Shown here one piece after another: positions 60,853-64,000 of a stretch of DNA of 64,000 nucleotides. The translations under genes and the position numbers were made by a program. Location: the NCBI GenBank assembly GCA_026184415.1, contig CM047948.1, positions 682,001 through 746,000 of the forward strand. Direction: 5' to 3'. The stretch comes from Trichothecium roseum (taxonomy: Eukaryota; Ascomycota; Sordariomycetes; Hypocreales). The number at the start of each line of letters is the position of its first letter. Position 1 is the first letter of the stretch. The notes under the pieces are model-generated. The model was not told where the DNA came from. It ran no database searches and worked only from the letters and a program-made list of their open reading frames with translations.

Positions 60853-61849
60853 GGCGGATGGTCGTCGATGTGTGCCAATTGTGTGCAAAGAGTTTATTGG
60901 AAAGCGTCTTGCCCTGTTTCGAACGCGGTTGTCATCGTATCTCGACAGTTTTGCCAATTCTACGGAGCAATCAAGTTGTATAGATTACCAGGAGCGATAG
61001 GCGAATTGATTTCACGGACGCCGCAACGATCAGAGCTTCCCACGTAGCAACAAACAGCAAGCCATTATTTTCTTTCCTCTACAGTACTGATCCGTACATA
61101 GTATTACTGGTATGTCCCCTACTATGCCTTTTTTCTATTTTCCCCTCTCACCGCGTATCAAGCATGCTTCCCGCCACGACTCAACGCGGATTACGGAACT
61201 ATAGACCTATAGAGATACCTATACTGACTTTTATATAGTCAAGGAGCCTTGTGTAACGCCTGCCTCCACTCACCCCTTTCGAAAAGGGCTTCATTGAACT
61301 TCCTTTCTCCTTCTTATTCTTCTTTTCCTCTATGGGTTTGGCATTGTGCGACGTTGGGTTACACGCGCACATGCAATCCGACACCATGGATAAGCCGTAC
61401 TGCGTACTCCGTACTGCCAGCCCAGTGGGTGTAAAGAGTATGTGCCGTGATAGTGCATTGGTCACCACACCACTGCATTTTATATCCACCCAGCCTGTCA
61501 AATACGCGTCCCTGTTGCTGATTGCATATGCACCTAAGTACCCTGAGGGTTGCATTCATCTACAAAAGTCGCTAATTTCAACGCTGAGGTCGGAACGGAC
61601 GTTTTGAGAGCAACTCGGACAAATCCCGATTCTTCCCGGCCTTGTCTTCTGCGTGATATTCAACTCACTCTCGTTCCGCGTACCTACACTTCTTCCCACC
61701 CTCTCTCCGCATCCTGCCCTACGTCAGGTTTCCCATTCTCTACAAAGTACGGAGTACCAATGCTCGTCAGACTCTCATTCTCCACCATCGCGAGCTAAGA
61801 TCATCAAGAAAAAAAAACTTGCTAGCCAACCTCGCCTCTTAGGTAAAAT
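60853..61849. other. Intergenic region upstream of the SDR gene
   Basis: 997 bp with no supported gene. GTACGGA copies near 61404 and 61746; the last 40 bases are an A-rich leader. Confidence 0.5.
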
Positions 61850-62947
61850 ATGGCCTTCAAACTAGCGGCTGCAGCGTCGCGGGGCCTCGCGGACGTTGGC
61901 AGCATGGCTCTGTCTCTTGAATGGTCGGCGCCCTTGCTTGCGGTGCTCATCTGGCGTCCAGCTTTGGCTGACAATATCTGCGGCTACATCGCCAAAGCCT
62001 TTTCCACTACAGCCCGTCCCGGGGTGATCACTCGTATGCTTAGCGTCCGGGGCACGGCGGCGACACTCCTCGTGTTCTTCGTTGGTCGCCAGGCTAATCG
62101 TATCCTGAGCACCATGGCCGCAAACTCGTGGGGCATCAAACCTCGTGAGGATTGGACATGGTCCGAGGAGATCGCCGTTGTGACGGGCGGTTGCAGCGGT
62201 ATCGGCGAGGCCATAACCCTGAGGCTAGCGGCCATGGGCGTCAAAGTGGCAGTGCTTGATGTTCAAGATTTGCCCGTCAACATGCAGGCCAGCGAACGCA
62301 TCAGGTATTATCGATGCGATGTATCATCGGCGTCGTCTGTAGGCGAGGCCGCCAAAACCATTCGGTCAGAGCTTGGTCACCCGTCGATACTCGTAAACAA
62401 TGCGGGTACGCTGAAGTCGGCCCCCATCATGGCGGTAGCCGAGGAGGACCTCCGGAGGGTCAATGGCGTCAATACCCTGGCACTATGGTTCACGACACAG
62501 CAGTTTGGGCAAGAAATGGTGCGTTTGAACAAGGGGCACATCGTCACCGTCGCCAGCCTAGCCTCATTCGTCGCCGCGTCGAGCTCCGCACCCTATGCCG
62601 CATCTAAGGCGGCCGCCCTCGCATTCCATGAATCTCTCGCAGGTGAGATCAAGCACGTCTACAAGACCCCGGGGGTCTTGACCACCATTGTGCACCCTCA
62701 CTGGGTTCGGACGCCGCTTGTGGCGGAGAGAATGGACCAGTTCAAGGATTCAGGCGTCGATGTCCTCGAGAGCGACCATGTCGCCAAGGCGGTCGTCGAC
62801 CAGATACAGAGCAGGCGGGGGGCGCAGCTCATCATGCCCTCACGGATGGGCTTCGTGACGGGTATGAGGGGTTGGCCGGTGTGGATGCAGGAGATACTGA
62901 GGGACTCTGTGAGGCGAAATACCGCCTTCAAAGACCCTGCTCAGTAA
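61850..62947 (+). CDS. Membrane-associated short-chain dehydrogenase/reductase (RDH/DHRS-like)
   Basis: Single exon, 365 residues. The N-terminal 95 residues carry two hydrophobic stretches (about 20-40 and 66-80), probably anchoring it to the ER or lipid droplets. The Rossmann domain follows: TGGCSGIG (112-119) for NAD(P), VLDVQD at the end of strand 2 (acidic, favouring NAD), CDVSS, NNAG (183-186), and the catalytic triad Ser236, Tyr249, Lys253 (VASLASFVAAS...YAASK), with PHWVRTPL after strand 6. The layout resembles retinol-dehydrogenase-10/17-beta-HSD-11 type SDRs acting on lipophilic alcohols or ketones. The substrate is not determinable. Last gene of the co-directional series. Confidence 0.9.
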   Translation: MAFKLAAAASRGLADVGSMALSLEWSAPLLAVLIWRPALADNICGYIAKAFSTTARPGVITRMLSVRGTAATLLVFFVGRQANRILSTMAANSWGIKPREDWTWSEEIAVVTGGCSGIGEAITLRLAAMGVKVAVLDVQDLPVNMQASERIRYYRCDVSSASSVGEAAKTIRSELGHPSILVNNAGTLKSAPIMAVAEEDLRRVNGVNTLALWFTTQQFGQEMVRLNKGHIVTVASLASFVAASSSAPYAASKAAALAFHESLAGEIKHVYKTPGVLTTIVHPHWVRTPLVAERMDQFKDSGVDVLESDHVAKAVVDQIQSRRGAQLIMPSRMGFVTGMRGWPVWMQEILRDSVRRNTAFKDPAQ

Positions 62948-64000
62948 GCATCTGGGCCTTGAACCAGGCAGTCCTAGTCTTGTACTCGGTACATGTACCT
63001 ACGCCTATCACGGTCACGACGATTGGGGATAATGCAACCTCGCAGGCTGCCGTAAGGAGTAAGCATATCTTGCATCGTACTTGATCTCGCATGCACAGAA
63101 TCCCGCGCGTGGAACGAGGGTCATGGGACTGACGCAAGATGGGGTAATCACTACTGCCGCGCACTAACTACGACAGATGGGCGAACTCGAGCTTCCCATA
63201 GCCCCATATGTGTCAAAGTTGGACAGAGCACCGAGTACTCCGTAGAGCTGCGTACTTTGTACTCCGTATTGTACATCATATAACCCGGTATGTCCTACTA
63301 CGACTACTGCTACTATATAGTGCTTACGCTATCCTACCAAGTACCATGAATTATTTCGTACCCTGCACTCCACGATGCCGCCATAAACGCCCGTCCCAAA
63401 GTGATGCAACTGTCTTGACCTGTCAAATAATCATCACGTAAGAACCAAAGGGCAAAACTCTTCAACCAAACAGCGCGACCACGAGGGTCTGTTCCCCCTC
63501 GGGATCCACCGCAAGCTGTCGTGTGGCCACACCAAGAAGGACAGGGTCAAGGATCTTCGAGGAAGCCAAGAACGGCCAGAAGGGGGAGGCGATTGGGGCT
63601 CGGGGCCCCGCTTCTGCCAGAAGTCAACTTGCTCAAAAGGCAAGATACCGGAAATAAACTGCAATGTAGCATCGAAGGCAGCAGCGCTGATGGGAGAGGG
63701 CCCTGAAGGGAGGAGAGGGAGATCCACGTGTGCGGTAACGCGCTCGGCGTGGTGATGTTGCATTCGAACCATCTTTTCGCCTAGGGACTCATGCAGCGTA
63801 TGCAGTCAAGCGGCGTTGCATGTATGTACAGATTGCAGCAAAACGTACCGATTACTCCGTAGGCAAAGGGTTCATACATGGTAACTGGTGTGAGCGATCC
63901 GCTCTCCCCTTTTCTTGATCCGCACAGGTATGTGATTGATCATTGACGGCAGTTACATATTTGCATCTTCGTAGTAGGTATTACTCTGTACGGAGTACAG
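62948..64000. other. Right-hand intergenic end of the window
   Basis: Heptamer copies at 63234-63268, and an inverted CTGTAC-GGA-GTACAG at 63986-64000. Apart from the weak coding signal at 63462-63772 no gene is seen. Confidence 0.45.
63462..63772 (-). CDS. Weak coding signal, possible two-exon or broken small gene
   Basis: The minus-strand frame from 63772 begins MVRMQHHHAERVTAHVDLPLLP and looks coding to about FEQVDFWQ. After that a different frame looks better (PFWPFLASSKILDPVLLG...VDPEGEQTLVVALFG) and stops at 63462. A short intron ending at a CAG near the frame change, or a frameshift, would join them. No family recognised. Confidence 0.2.

Overview
The window is nuclear DNA of a filamentous ascomycete (Pezizomycotina), most likely a Sordariomycete. 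The evidence is short introns (about 50-100 bp) with GTAAGT-like donors and CAG/TAG acceptors, GC-rich third codon positions, and fungus-specific families: a Zn2Cys6 regulator, a SAT4/PTH11-type rhodopsin-domain protein, an NRPS-like reductase, GH64 and GH78. No species can be fixed from sequence alone. I rebuilt the multi-exon genes by hand from splice sites and reading phase.

Layout. 1-5.5 kb is non-coding and full of a GTACGGA heptamer motif. 5.5-7.2 kb holds a six-exon membrane protein of the fungal rhodopsin family. 9.4-17.5 kb holds three neighbours that may work together: a phenol 2-monooxygenase-type flavoprotein, a signal-less (intracellular) GH78 alpha-L-rhamnosidase, and a sugar-porter MFS protein divergent from the rhamnosidase. 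18.0-18.8 kb is a degenerate repeat with a period of about 42/84 bp. 19.1-20.4 kb is a secreted GH64 beta-1,3-glucanase. 20.4-39.4 kb is gene-poor: one Baeyer-Villiger-type monooxygenase at 28.8-30.5 kb, a SINE-like element with 14-bp target-site duplications at 24.3-24.8 kb, and one doubtful small ORF at 36.5 kb.

39.4-49.6 kb looks like a small specialised-metabolism locus: a Zn2Cys6 regulator, an anion/cation-symporter-type MFS, and a divergent 1,232-residue adenylation-thiolation-reductase enzyme. That enzyme continues in frame into a complete gluconokinase-like P-loop kinase. This A-T-R-kinase fusion is the most unusual object in the window.

50.3-51.8 kb is the conserved ribosome-biogenesis WD40 protein JIP5. 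52.9-53.9 kb encodes only the N-terminal half of an iron-alcohol-dehydrogenase/maleylacetate-reductase fold, with low-complexity additions. 55.5-62.9 kb carries four genes on the + strand: a secreted GH43 glycosidase, a DHA1-type MFS exporter, a secreted GH18 chitinase and a membrane-anchored SDR. The last kilobase shows only weak coding signal.
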